Of a DNA stretch of 64,000 bases, positions 44,328 to 52,279 are shown piece by piece; within the stretch, counting starts at the first letter, position 1, and each line of letters starts with the position of its first letter. The notes below the pieces were generated by a model. It did no database searches. It saw only the letters and a program-made list of their open reading frames with translations, and had not been told where the DNA came from. The position numbers were made by a program, and so were the translations under genes. The stretch is from Marinobacter salsuginis. Its GTDB lineage: Bacteria > Pseudomonadota > Gammaproteobacteria > Pseudomonadales > Oleiphilaceae. The DNA lies in NCBI RefSeq assembly GCF_009617755.1, contig NZ_BGZH01000001.1, positions 1,674,001 to 1,738,000 on the forward strand. The letters are read 5' to 3'.

Positions 44328-45782
44328 TCAGGCGGCGGGCACGTAGACTTTCACGTTCGCGTGCCCTTCGGCCTTGAGGCGGCCCGCGTGCATCCGGCTC
44401 ATGGTACCCCGATCGCAGTACAGCAGGTATTGCCGGTTGGCCGGCAACTCCGGCAACTGCTGGTTCAGCTCGTAAAACGGGATCTGAAGAATCTCGTTAT
44501 TGGTGAGCTTGAGCGGTGACTGTTCGCCCTCCGAAGGGTGGCGCACGTCGATGATCACATCATCCACCGATGGTGTCTGCACCAGTTCCACTTCTTCAGG
44601 TGTCAGGGTCGTCTCCAACAACCGGTTCACGGGTGTTTCCTCACGGGCCTCAATCGCATTGGCGAGCACCGAGGCGTCCATCTGGGCCTCGTCTTCCTCC
44701 ACCCGGTGCAGCTTGGCTCTGGTAGCCGGCTTCTGGGAGATGACACCGCAATACTCGGGCATGTTGCGGGCATAGACTTCAGTGCCAATTTCACGGGCGA
44801 TACGGATAATGGATTCCTTGTCCATGGACACCAACGGGCGAAGGACCACTTCGTCACTGGCGCGATCCACCACGTTAAGGTTGCTCAGAGTCTGACTCGA
44901 CACCTGGGCTACCGCGTCGCCGGTCACCACCCCGGAGGCGTTGTTGTTTTTGGCAATCTCGGCAGCCGCCATCAGCATCTGGCGCTTCAGCACCACACCC
45001 CAGTGACGGTGACTGACCGAACGCATGATTTCGGCAACCACGCCCTCGAAGGGCACGGAGATAAATTTGGCGCTGTGGGAGGCGCCGTAGCGGTCCCACA
45101 GGTAATGCACCACCTGGCGTACACCCACCTCATGGGCGGCGCCCCCCAGATTGAAAAACAGGAAATGGTTGCGCAGGCCGCGGCGCATCATCAGATAGGC
45201 GGCTACCGAAGAATCGTACCCCCCGGAAATCAGAGTCAGGACATTTTCGACACTGCCCAGCGGATAGCCGCCTAATCCGCGATGTTTGCGGTGGGCGATG
45301 TGGAACTGGTCGTCATGCACTTCAATTCGCACTTCAACCTGCGGCGATTTCAGATCTACACCTCTGGCCTCCGATGCCTGCATCAGGGCGCCGCCGACCG
45401 TCCGCTCCAGATCGATGGAGCGGAAGTTGTGCTCGCCATGGCGCCGGGCCCTGACGGCAAAGGTTTTGCCTTTCAACCGGTCAGCAAACGCTTCAACGGC
45501 TTTATCGGCCACATCGTCAAGGCTGACAAACGGAAATGCCCCGATTTCCTGAATCGTGGAAATACCCGGTATGCGCAAAAGCGCCTCCAGGACAGGGCCG
45601 GAGAGTCCGCGGCCATCAGGCACTTCCACATCCACCCGGTCCCAGCTACCGTCCACCCGAATCTCGGGATCCAGCCGTGCCAGCAGTTTTCGGATGTTCT
45701 GCCGCAGGTGACGCATCTGCTGACGACGGACGGGTTTACTCTTGATCGCAACTTCCGGAGCGGGACGAATAAGCAGTTTCAT
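44328..45782 (-). CDS. thiI: tRNA 4-thiouridine synthase ThiI
   Basis: Sulfurates U8 of tRNA and, in enterobacteria, supplies sulfur for thiazole synthesis. At 484 aa it is the long form: NFLD/THUMP domains (1-165), a PP-loop with LISGGYDSSVAA near residue 180, and a C-terminal rhodanese domain with the persulfide Cys in YCDRGTMSR (near 456). The start MKLLIRPAPEVAIKSK at 45782 fits the family; the frame is open further upstream but overlaps the ppnN leader. It is convergent with the amidohydrolase gene (4 nt apart) and divergent from ppnN. Confidence 0.95.
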   Translation of the reverse strand: MKLLIRPAPEVAIKSKPVRRQQMRHLRQNIRKLLARLDPEIRVDGSWDRVDVEVPDGRGLSGPVLEALLRIPGISTIQEIGAFPFVSLDDVADKAVEAFADRLKGKTFAVRARRHGEHNFRSIDLERTVGGALMQASEARGVDLKSPQVEVRIEVHDDQFHIAHRKHRGLGGYPLGSVENVLTLISGGYDSSVAAYLMMRRGLRNHFLFFNLGGAAHEVGVRQVVHYLWDRYGASHSAKFISVPFEGVVAEIMRSVSHRHWGVVLKRQMLMAAAEIAKNNNASGVVTGDAVAQVSSQTLSNLNVVDRASDEVVLRPLVSMDKESIIRIAREIGTEVYARNMPEYCGVISQKPATRAKLHRVEEDEAQMDASVLANAIEAREETPVNRLLETTLTPEEVELVQTPSVDDVIIDVRHPSEGEQSPLKLTNNEILQIPFYELNQQLPELPANRQYLLYCDRGTMSRMHAGRLKAEGHANVKVYVPAA

Positions 45783-45892
45783 AAATCGGAATTTTGTCGG
45801 GTGGCGTATTGTATGGAAAGGCCTTAGTCTACCCTTTTGACCCGATGCCTCAAAATCGGGCATTTCCGCAACATTCAGGAGTTTCACCGTTA

Positions 45893-47275
45893 ATGCAGGA
45901 ATCGACCATCAATGCTCTGGTGTCACCCGAGGGCAGTCTAGAGATTCTCTCCAACCACGAGGTCAACCGCCTCAAGGACCGCAGCGAAGGGGGCCTGTAC
46001 CGGCTATTTCGCCAGTGCGCCCTGGCGGTCCTGAATACCGGGGTGGAAACCGACGACTGTCAGGCATTGATGGAATCTCATGCCGACTTCGATGTCCGCC
46101 TGGTACCTCAGCCCCGGGGGCTGAAACTGGAACTGATCAATGCGCCTGCGCATGCGTTCGTTGATGGACAGATGCTTAGGGCAATCCGTGAGCACCTGTT
46201 CTCGGTGCTGAGGGATATCATCTACTCCCATTCGATTCCCCAGTCTGCCGCCGGTTTCCGGCGGGACGACCCGGAAGACCTGACCAACTACGTTTTTCAC
46301 ATCCTCCGCAATGCCCGGGTGCTGCAGGCCGGGCGGCAGCCAGATCTGGTGGTCTGCTGGGGAGGCCACTCGATCGGACATGACGAATACCAGTACAGCA
46401 AGGATGTGGGCCATCAACTGGGGTTGAGAGCCCTGAGTATATGCACCGGATGTGGGCCGGGCGCCATGAAGGGGCCCATGAAAGGCGCCACCATCGGTCA
46501 CGCCAAGCAACGGGTTAAAGACGGCCGCTACATTGGCATCACCGAGCCGGGCATCATTGGTGCGGAGGCCCCCAACCCCATCGTCAATGAACTGGTGATC
46601 ATGCCGGACATCGAGAAACGTCTGGAGGCCTTCGTCCGCTGTGGTCACGGCGTCATTGTATTCCCTGGCGGGGTCGGCACCGCCGAGGAGATTCTGTACC
46701 TGTTGGGCATCCTGCTGCATCCGGACAATGCTGATCTGCCTTTCCCGGTGGTGTTCACCGGTCAGCAGGAGAATGCGGAATACTTCGAAATGATCGACAA
46801 GTTCATTCGGAACGCCCTTGGGGACGAAGCCGCGAGCAAGTACGAGATCATCATCGATGATCCAGTGCGCGTGGCGCAGACCATGAAAAAGGGCATGAAG
46901 GAGGTGGAGACTTTCCGGCGCGCCATGCAGGATGCCTACTACTTCAACTGGATGCTGAAGATCGACCCGGTGTTTCAGCTACCGTTCGAGCCCAATCACG
47001 ACAATATGCGAGCCCTGGAGCTTCACCGGGACCAGCCCGTGCACCTGATCGCCGCGAATCTGCGCAAGGCATTCAGTGGCATTGTGGCCGGGAACGTCAA
47101 GGAAGGTGGTATTCGACAGGTTCAGGAGAAGGGGCCATTTGAAATTGCCGGTGATCCCAGCCTGATCAAACCGCTTGAGGCCATGCTTGAACAGTTTGTA
47201 GCCCAGAATCGGATGAAACTGCCGGGTTCCTCGGCCTACAAACCCAGCTACCGTATCGTCAGCGGAGCGGCCTGA
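45893..47275 (+). CDS. ppnN: Pyrimidine/purine 5'-monophosphate nucleosidase PpnN (LOG family)
   Basis: Cleaves nucleoside monophosphates to base and ribose-5-phosphate; the E. coli enzyme is stimulated by (p)ppGpp. The 460 aa chain has an N-terminal domain unique to PpnN, then the LOG Rossmann domain with CTGCGPGAMKGPMKGA and the signature PGGVGTAEEILY. The ATG at 45893 is preceded by AGGAG at 11 nt; upstream in-frame codons are rejected. It is convergent with the cytochrome c gene. Confidence 0.93.
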   Translation: MQESTINALVSPEGSLEILSNHEVNRLKDRSEGGLYRLFRQCALAVLNTGVETDDCQALMESHADFDVRLVPQPRGLKLELINAPAHAFVDGQMLRAIREHLFSVLRDIIYSHSIPQSAAGFRRDDPEDLTNYVFHILRNARVLQAGRQPDLVVCWGGHSIGHDEYQYSKDVGHQLGLRALSICTGCGPGAMKGPMKGATIGHAKQRVKDGRYIGITEPGIIGAEAPNPIVNELVIMPDIEKRLEAFVRCGHGVIVFPGGVGTAEEILYLLGILLHPDNADLPFPVVFTGQQENAEYFEMIDKFIRNALGDEAASKYEIIIDDPVRVAQTMKKGMKEVETFRRAMQDAYYFNWMLKIDPVFQLPFEPNHDNMRALELHRDQPVHLIAANLRKAFSGIVAGNVKEGGIRQVQEKGPFEIAGDPSLIKPLEAMLEQFVAQNRMKLPGSSAYKPSYRIVSGAA

Positions 47276-47299
47276 GCCGCCTCGCTGACCTTCACGCGT

Positions 47300-47635
47300 T
47301 TACTTACCGCCGTCTGCCGGCAGGCTGGCGTAATAGGCTGCCAGATTTGCGATATCTGTATCACTCAAGGCAGCAGCCTGACCCTGCATGATGGCCGCCT
47401 GGCCGCCGGAGCGCTGCTTGTTTTTGTACGCCTTCAGGGCCGATACCAGGTACTGCTCATTCTGGCCCGCCAGGTTCGGATAGGTCGGGATCTGCGCAAG
47501 ACCATTCTGACCATGACACGCAGCGCAGACGGCCGCCTTGGCCTTACCAGCTTCCGCGTCGCCGGCAGAAACTACTGCAGGCACAGCAGCGCCAAGCGCA
47601 AAAATTCCCGCAACAGCGTAGTGTTTCAGATTCAT
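47300..47635 (-). CDS. Periplasmic cytochrome c, class I (c4/c5/c553-like)
   Basis: A 111 aa monohaem cytochrome. The signal peptide ends VVSA. CAACH (Cys37, Cys40, His41) binds haem, and Met83 in AAIMQGQA is the probable axial ligand. The C-terminal [17 protein letters not shown] is typical of c4/c553 electron carriers. GAGGG lies 8 nt before the ATG at 47635; an ATG two codons upstream is too close to it. The redox partner is not indicated by the neighbours, ppnN and the HIBCH-like gene. Confidence 0.92.
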   Translation of the reverse strand: MNLKHYAVAGIFALGAAVPAVVSAGDAEAGKAKAAVCAACHGQNGLAQIPTYPNLAGQNEQYLVSALKAYKNKQRSGGQAAIMQGQAAALSDTDIANLAAYYASLPADGGK

Positions 47636-47854
47636 TGTCATTACCCTCTCATCATCGTTTTAAAGATTTTCAGGCCGGTTCGGACGCCGGACGGTAACCT
47701 GACTAGCACTTATAGCACAGAGCCGGGGAACCTCAAATGCGATAGGTCAAGGACGGCTTTTCGACGTTCGTCCTCTTTCCTGGCCGGGCTATTAGGGTGA
47801 AAGTACGTTCAATTCCGAATCCAAGATCGATTTAATTCTCCGGAGATAACGTCA

Positions 47855-48958
47855 ATGTCTGTAGAGGCCCAGGAACTTGCCTGTCGCGAAGGCCACATCG
47901 GTGTTCTGACGCTCAACTCCCCAGGCACGCTCAATGCGCTTTCCGAGCACATGATCCAGCAAACCCAGGAAGTTCTTGATCGGTGGGCCGAGGACGACCG
48001 GATCTGTGTCGTGGTTATCCGGGGCGCGGGCGAGAGAGCCTTCTGCGCCGGTGGAGACATCCGCGAACTCTATGACGCCATTCAGAATCCGGAAGAGCCG
48101 GAGAAACCGGTGCGCTTTTTCACCCGGGAATATCGGATGGACTACAACATTCACCGTTTTCCCAAGCCGGTTTTGGGTATCGCCCACGGCGTGGTGATGG
48201 GCGGTGGTCTTGGTGTGTTTTCCGGCTGCCGGTACCGGCTGGTAACCCCGGATGTCACGCTCGCGATGCCCGAGATCACCATCGGCCTGTTTCCGGATGT
48301 TGGTGCCAGCTGGTTTCTGAAAAGGCTACCCGGCCGGCTGGGCCTGTTTATGGGCCTGACCGGTGTTCGCCTGAACGTGAGCGATGCACTTCGGGTCGGC
48401 CTTGCGGACATGGCCATTCTGCCGGAAGACCGGGACCGTTTGCTCGATCGCCTGGCCTCTGAACGGTGGACCGGGCAGACCGCCGCGGACGACAACCGAC
48501 TTTTCCGCCTGCTCAATCAGATCCAGACACCGGATTACCGGTCGCTGCCGCCCAGCCATTTGGCAAAACACGAACAGCGGATTGCCCGGCTGAGCGCGGG
48601 CGATGAACTGCCGGAAATCGTCGATCAGTTGCTCACGGCGGAGGTGGACTGCGACTGGTGGCATGCCTGCATGAACACGCTGAGAATGGGATGCCCGGTG
48701 TCGGCCTGGCTGGTCTGGACCCAGTTGCAAAAGGCCCAGCAGATGTCCCTGAAGGACGCCTTCCGGATGGAGCTGGCGATGGTCTCGGAATGCATCCGCC
48801 GGCCGGACCTGGCCGAGGGCATTCGAGCCCTGGCCATCGATAAGGATCGGCAGCCGAAGTGGAGTTATCTGAGCGTTGCTGATGTACCGGAAGAGGTGGT
48901 TGCGGCCCATTTCACCCCGGAGTGGGATGACGAAACCGATCCGATGGGGCTGGAATAG
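47855..48958 (+). CDS. 3-hydroxyisobutyryl-CoA hydrolase-like enoyl-CoA hydratase family protein
   Basis: A 367 aa crotonase-fold enzyme. The oxyanion-hole loop is GAGERAFCAGGDIREL near residues 55-70, and MPEITIGLFPDVGASWFL near 135-152 is the mark of HIBCH, which cleaves 3-hydroxyisobutyryl-CoA in valine breakdown. The C-terminal 120 residues form the extra domain that separates HIBCH from plain hydratases. GGAG lies 9 nt before the ATG. No other valine genes are nearby, so an enoyl-CoA hydratase or other CoA hydrolase role is possible. Confidence 0.85.
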   Translation: MSVEAQELACREGHIGVLTLNSPGTLNALSEHMIQQTQEVLDRWAEDDRICVVVIRGAGERAFCAGGDIRELYDAIQNPEEPEKPVRFFTREYRMDYNIHRFPKPVLGIAHGVVMGGGLGVFSGCRYRLVTPDVTLAMPEITIGLFPDVGASWFLKRLPGRLGLFMGLTGVRLNVSDALRVGLADMAILPEDRDRLLDRLASERWTGQTAADDNRLFRLLNQIQTPDYRSLPPSHLAKHEQRIARLSAGDELPEIVDQLLTAEVDCDWWHACMNTLRMGCPVSAWLVWTQLQKAQQMSLKDAFRMELAMVSECIRRPDLAEGIRALAIDKDRQPKWSYLSVADVPEEVVAAHFTPEWDDETDPMGLE

Positions 48959-48968
48959 CGTCCGGGAA

Positions 48969-49466
48969 CTACAGCTGCGCGCCCGCCTGCACCAGTAGCA
49001 TTTCCAGATCCCGGTTATTGGTGGCCCGGGCGATGTCCAGCGCGGTCTGGCCGTCGCTGGCCCGGTAATTCACGTCCGCCCCGGCAGCCACCAGCCTTTC
49101 CGCAGTCAGCAAGTCGCCATTGGCCACTATCTTCATGAGCAGGGATTCCCCACCCTGGCTGACATTGACGTTGGCACCGGCCGCCAGTAACACCTTGACC
49201 ACCGAGAGATGGCCGTTTTCGGCCGCGCGCATCACAGGCGTATAGCCGTTGCGATCGCTGGTGTTCACATCGGCACCGGCGGAAAGCAACAGCTGCACGC
49301 GTCTTTTCTCGCCATTGCCTGCTGCAGTAATCAGCAGCGCGTCGGCCTCGGCCAGGGCCTCGGGGCTGAGAGCAACCGGCTGGCTCTGGGATGCGCAGGC
49401 AGACAGGAAAGCAAGAAGCGGAAGCAAAATCAGCAAAAAACGGGGGGCGCCGGTTCCCTTGGCCAT
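48969..49466 (-). CDS. Ankyrin-repeat lipoprotein
   Basis: A 165 aa protein with a signal peptide and a lipobox LSAC near residue 24, so it is probably anchored in the outer or inner membrane on the periplasmic side. Four ankyrin repeats follow, seen as the repeated pattern VVKVLLAAGANVN, LLTAERLVAAGADVNYR and GQTALDIARATNN. Ankyrin domains bind other proteins; the partner is unknown. It is downstream of tmcA on the same strand with 82 nt between, and convergent with the HIBCH-like gene. Confidence 0.85.
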   Translation of the reverse strand: MAKGTGAPRFLLILLPLLAFLSACASQSQPVALSPEALAEADALLITAAGNGEKRRVQLLLSAGADVNTSDRNGYTPVMRAAENGHLSVVKVLLAAGANVNVSQGGESLLMKIVANGDLLTAERLVAAGADVNYRASDGQTALDIARATNNRDLEMLLVQAGAQL

Positions 49467-49548
49467 AGCAAACAGTCTCTGTGGGGCTTTGTAGAAGGAT
49501 ACGAGGCCCTATTCTGGGCAGACACCATCGGAAATTAAATCGAGCGAG

Positions 49549-51708
49549 TCACAAACCCGGACCGTCCTTGAGAAGATCGCGAACCAGCTGCCGCAAACGG
49601 TCTTCGCCGTCTCTCTGCCCCAGGCACAGCTTCTCGGCCTGAAGCGAAGACCATGGCGCACCCTGAAGTACACAGCGGCACCACAGGGCGCGGTCTGCAT
49701 GGCCACGCAACCCTGCCATGGCACCGGGCGTCTGACTCAGCTTCCGCAGCACCGGAACCGTTATCTGAAACCCCCGGTGGCCGTTGGCGAAATTCCGAAG
49801 CTCCCTCAAATCATCGGAATCCAACGCCAACCCGGGTGGCAGTTCTGCGGTTATCTCCGCCAGCATATCCGTGCCCAGCCCCGGCCAGTTGTCCGGCACC
49901 AGGGTTAGCCAATGGCCAGCGAGCCGCTTGCGGATACGCCCCTCCAGTTCCCGGCCTGGCCGCGAGATACCCTGGATCATCTGCAGCGGGTACTCACCAC
50001 TGGACGCCTCCTGTTGCAGCCCCACTCTCACCACACGAAGACCACAGTTTTGCCAGAACGCCAGCAGGTCGGCGCTGCCACCAAAACTGGTTCCCAGGTA
50101 ATCAACGCCCTGCTCGGTGCTGTAGGCTCGTGCGGCCTCCACCAGGCTTCGGCCAATACCCGACCGCCTGGCGTCGTCTGACACTGCAATCCGGACCACC
50201 CGGAGCGCTTTCAGGGCAGCGGCTTCTGGATAGCCGCTGTGGCTGGCCAGTGACTGCGGCAGTAGATGGCCGCGAATTCGACGGGTCCCCAGACTGACCT
50301 GCTCCGCCAGCCCGGCCGAAAGGCCACCTTCGAGGGCACACCAGAGTATTCCAACCGTGCGTTCACCAATTCTCGCCCGCCAGCTTCGGGCGGCCATATC
50401 ATCCAGCCATTGCCGCAGATCAGCAGGACTGGTCCGGTAATGGGCATCCACCAGCAAACCAAAGGCGTTCGACAACGCCTCGTCACTGGCGGTTGCCGGC
50501 TGCCAGGGCTCGATCACCAGTTCCCCGGCGCTGTTTTCGGTTTCCACGGCTGAACCACTGCCATCTGCCGCCAGCAGGAAGAGCTGGGTGATCAGGGTCT
50601 CCAGTGGATCCCCGCGAGCCCAGCGCACCGGTTCAGTAAGCGTTGCCGCCTGCCAGTGAGGCGTTGATTGCTCAAGGACCTGTCGAAAGCGTATGGCAAA
50701 GCCACGGCCGGCGCCCTCGTAACCATGCACCGTGGTGGCAAACGCTACCCTGGGCCAGCCCAGAAGGATCGATTTCAACAGAGGCGCGGGAAGAGCCGCT
50801 GCCTCATCCACCAGAATCACCTCGGCCTCCGGCCGCGAGGCCAGGAGTTCCTGAACCGGAACATACCTCAGGCGCGCGCCCGACCGGGTTGTCAGCGTAC
50901 CAGCGCTGGCCTGATCCAGTTGATCCGAAAGGGCATCACGGGCGTGACGGAACAGGGTGTCCACATTCTGTTTTGACGGCGCAGTAACAACAATTTCCTG
51001 CCTGCCTTTCTTCAGCAATTCCGCGGCCGCCATACCCAGAGCGGCGGACTTGCCTCGCCCCCGGTCTGCCGTGACAACCAGTGGCCGGCGTCTTCGGCCC
51101 TGGCCAAACCGAACCAGGCGCTGGATCAATTGTTCCTGGTCCGGAGTTGTTTCAATCCGGAAGCTTTGCTCCGGTATCTGCGGAATGGTCAGCGAGGGCG
51201 TTTCGGCACGGCCTGGGGATATGCGGATCACAGCCTCATGGTCGGCAAGAATGTCGGCCATGCGGGGGGCGAAAGGATGCTCGCCACCATGGTCCAGGCC
51301 GGTTCTCGGGTAATCCGGGTCGGCAAACCAGCGCCATTCATCCAGCGGTGGCATCAGCCAGAACAGTATTCCGCCGGCGGTCAATGCCCCGGAGAGCGCC
51401 GCGAAGGCATCTGGAGGGTTTCCCTGCCAGCCATCCCAGACAATCACGGAAACCTCACGGCCGAGCCATTTCCTGGCCTCAGTTGGAATAATCCCCGTCA
51501 GACGAGAATCAGGGCTCTGGTCTGCCGGGCCGGTCCAGACGCCGGTTTGAATGTCGAGCTCAGGTAGCAGGCCAGAAAGCCACCTGAGGTTGTTTTCCCG
51601 ATTGCCCTCCAGCAGGACCAGACGGCGTTCGCCTCTGGCGGCAAGACTGGCTTGCAGGGCACGCCAGATTGCATGATCTGGCGCGGTATCGGGTTCAGGG
51701 TGGCTCAT
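49549..51708 (-). CDS. tmcA: tRNA(Met) cytidine acetyltransferase TmcA
   Basis: ATP-driven N4-acetylation of the wobble cytidine in elongator tRNA-Met. The 719 aa protein has an N-terminal DUF1726 region, a helicase-like domain with Walker A TADRGRGKSAAL and Walker B VILVDEAAALP, and a GNAT acetyltransferase domain (RIAVSDDARRSGIGRSLVE). Total length is close to E. coli TmcA (671). The start MSHPEPDTAP at 51708 is fused to the stop of the DUF2237 gene as TGATG, so translation is coupled. Codons further upstream in frame belong to the overlapping gene. Confidence 0.93.
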   Translation of the reverse strand: MSHPEPDTAPDHAIWRALQASLAARGERRLVLLEGNRENNLRWLSGLLPELDIQTGVWTGPADQSPDSRLTGIIPTEARKWLGREVSVIVWDGWQGNPPDAFAALSGALTAGGILFWLMPPLDEWRWFADPDYPRTGLDHGGEHPFAPRMADILADHEAVIRISPGRAETPSLTIPQIPEQSFRIETTPDQEQLIQRLVRFGQGRRRRPLVVTADRGRGKSAALGMAAAELLKKGRQEIVVTAPSKQNVDTLFRHARDALSDQLDQASAGTLTTRSGARLRYVPVQELLASRPEAEVILVDEAAALPAPLLKSILLGWPRVAFATTVHGYEGAGRGFAIRFRQVLEQSTPHWQAATLTEPVRWARGDPLETLITQLFLLAADGSGSAVETENSAGELVIEPWQPATASDEALSNAFGLLVDAHYRTSPADLRQWLDDMAARSWRARIGERTVGILWCALEGGLSAGLAEQVSLGTRRIRGHLLPQSLASHSGYPEAAALKALRVVRIAVSDDARRSGIGRSLVEAARAYSTEQGVDYLGTSFGGSADLLAFWQNCGLRVVRVGLQQEASSGEYPLQMIQGISRPGRELEGRIRKRLAGHWLTLVPDNWPGLGTDMLAEITAELPPGLALDSDDLRELRNFANGHRGFQITVPVLRKLSQTPGAMAGLRGHADRALWCRCVLQGAPWSSLQAEKLCLGQRDGEDRLRQLVRDLLKDGPGL

Positions 51709-52085
51709 CAGCTGAGGTCGGCACCGAGAGCTTTGAGGTCGTCCAGGGCGCATTTTTCCAGAGCGGCCTGGTGGGTGGCGCGCAGGCGCACTCTCGGTGC
51801 GCAACCAGCCTCAAAGGCTTCCTGCCAGCGGCCGGCGCACAGGCACCAGCTGTCGCCTGCTTTCAGGCCTTCGAAGCCAAACTCGGGTCTGGGGGTGCTG
51901 AGGTCGTTACCCTGGGCTTTGGAGAATTCCAAGAAGTCGTCGGTGACTACGGCGCAGACGGCATGCAGGCCAAAGTCATCCGGGCCGACGTTGCAGCAGC
52001 CATCGCGGTAGAAGCCGGTCATCGGGTCTTTGCCGCAGGTTTCCAGTTTCTCGCCGAGTACGTTGATCGATTCTGCTATTTCCAT
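51708..52085 (-). CDS. DUF2237 family protein
   Basis: A 125 aa protein of the DUF2237 family, recognised by NVLGEKLETCGKDPMTGFYRDGCC, DLSTPRPEFGFEGLKAGDSWCLC and the many conserved Cys. The function is unknown. The Cys spacing suggests metal binding or a redox role. GAAGG lies 10 nt before the ATG at 52085; an ATG seven codons upstream has no SD. It overlaps tmcA by TGATG, so it is probably co-translated with this tRNA-modifying enzyme. Palindromic element D begins 29 nt upstream of its start. Confidence 0.85.
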   Translation of the reverse strand: MEIAESINVLGEKLETCGKDPMTGFYRDGCCNVGPDDFGLHAVCAVVTDDFLEFSKAQGNDLSTPRPEFGFEGLKAGDSWCLCAGRWQEAFEAGCAPRVRLRATHQAALEKCALDDLKALGADLS

Positions 52086-52114
52086 CTTGCATAAACCTTC
52101 TGACATTGGAGTTA

Positions 52115-52226
52115 GCGGGGTTTGGATAGACTTTCAAAAACACGCTCCTTGCGGCACATCCATGTGACGCTTGGGCTCCGCCATCCCTGGCTCCGCACAG
52201 TTTTTGAAAGTCTATCCAAACCCCGC
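52115..52226 (-). repeat. Palindromic element, copy D
   Basis: The outer arms 52115-52140 and 52201-52226 are perfectly complementary over 26 bp. The 60 nt core 52141-52200 is the reverse complement of the copy B core except for one base, while the arms are different. Internal palindromes are CACAT-CC-ATGTG and GCCATCCCTGGC. It lies in the divergent gap between the DUF2237 gene and the helicase gene, so it sits upstream of both rather than at gene ends. Confidence 0.9.
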
Positions 52227-52279
52227 AGCCAAGTTGGGAGTTATGGTCATTGTTTGAGCCCCTCTCAGGATGACCAATT

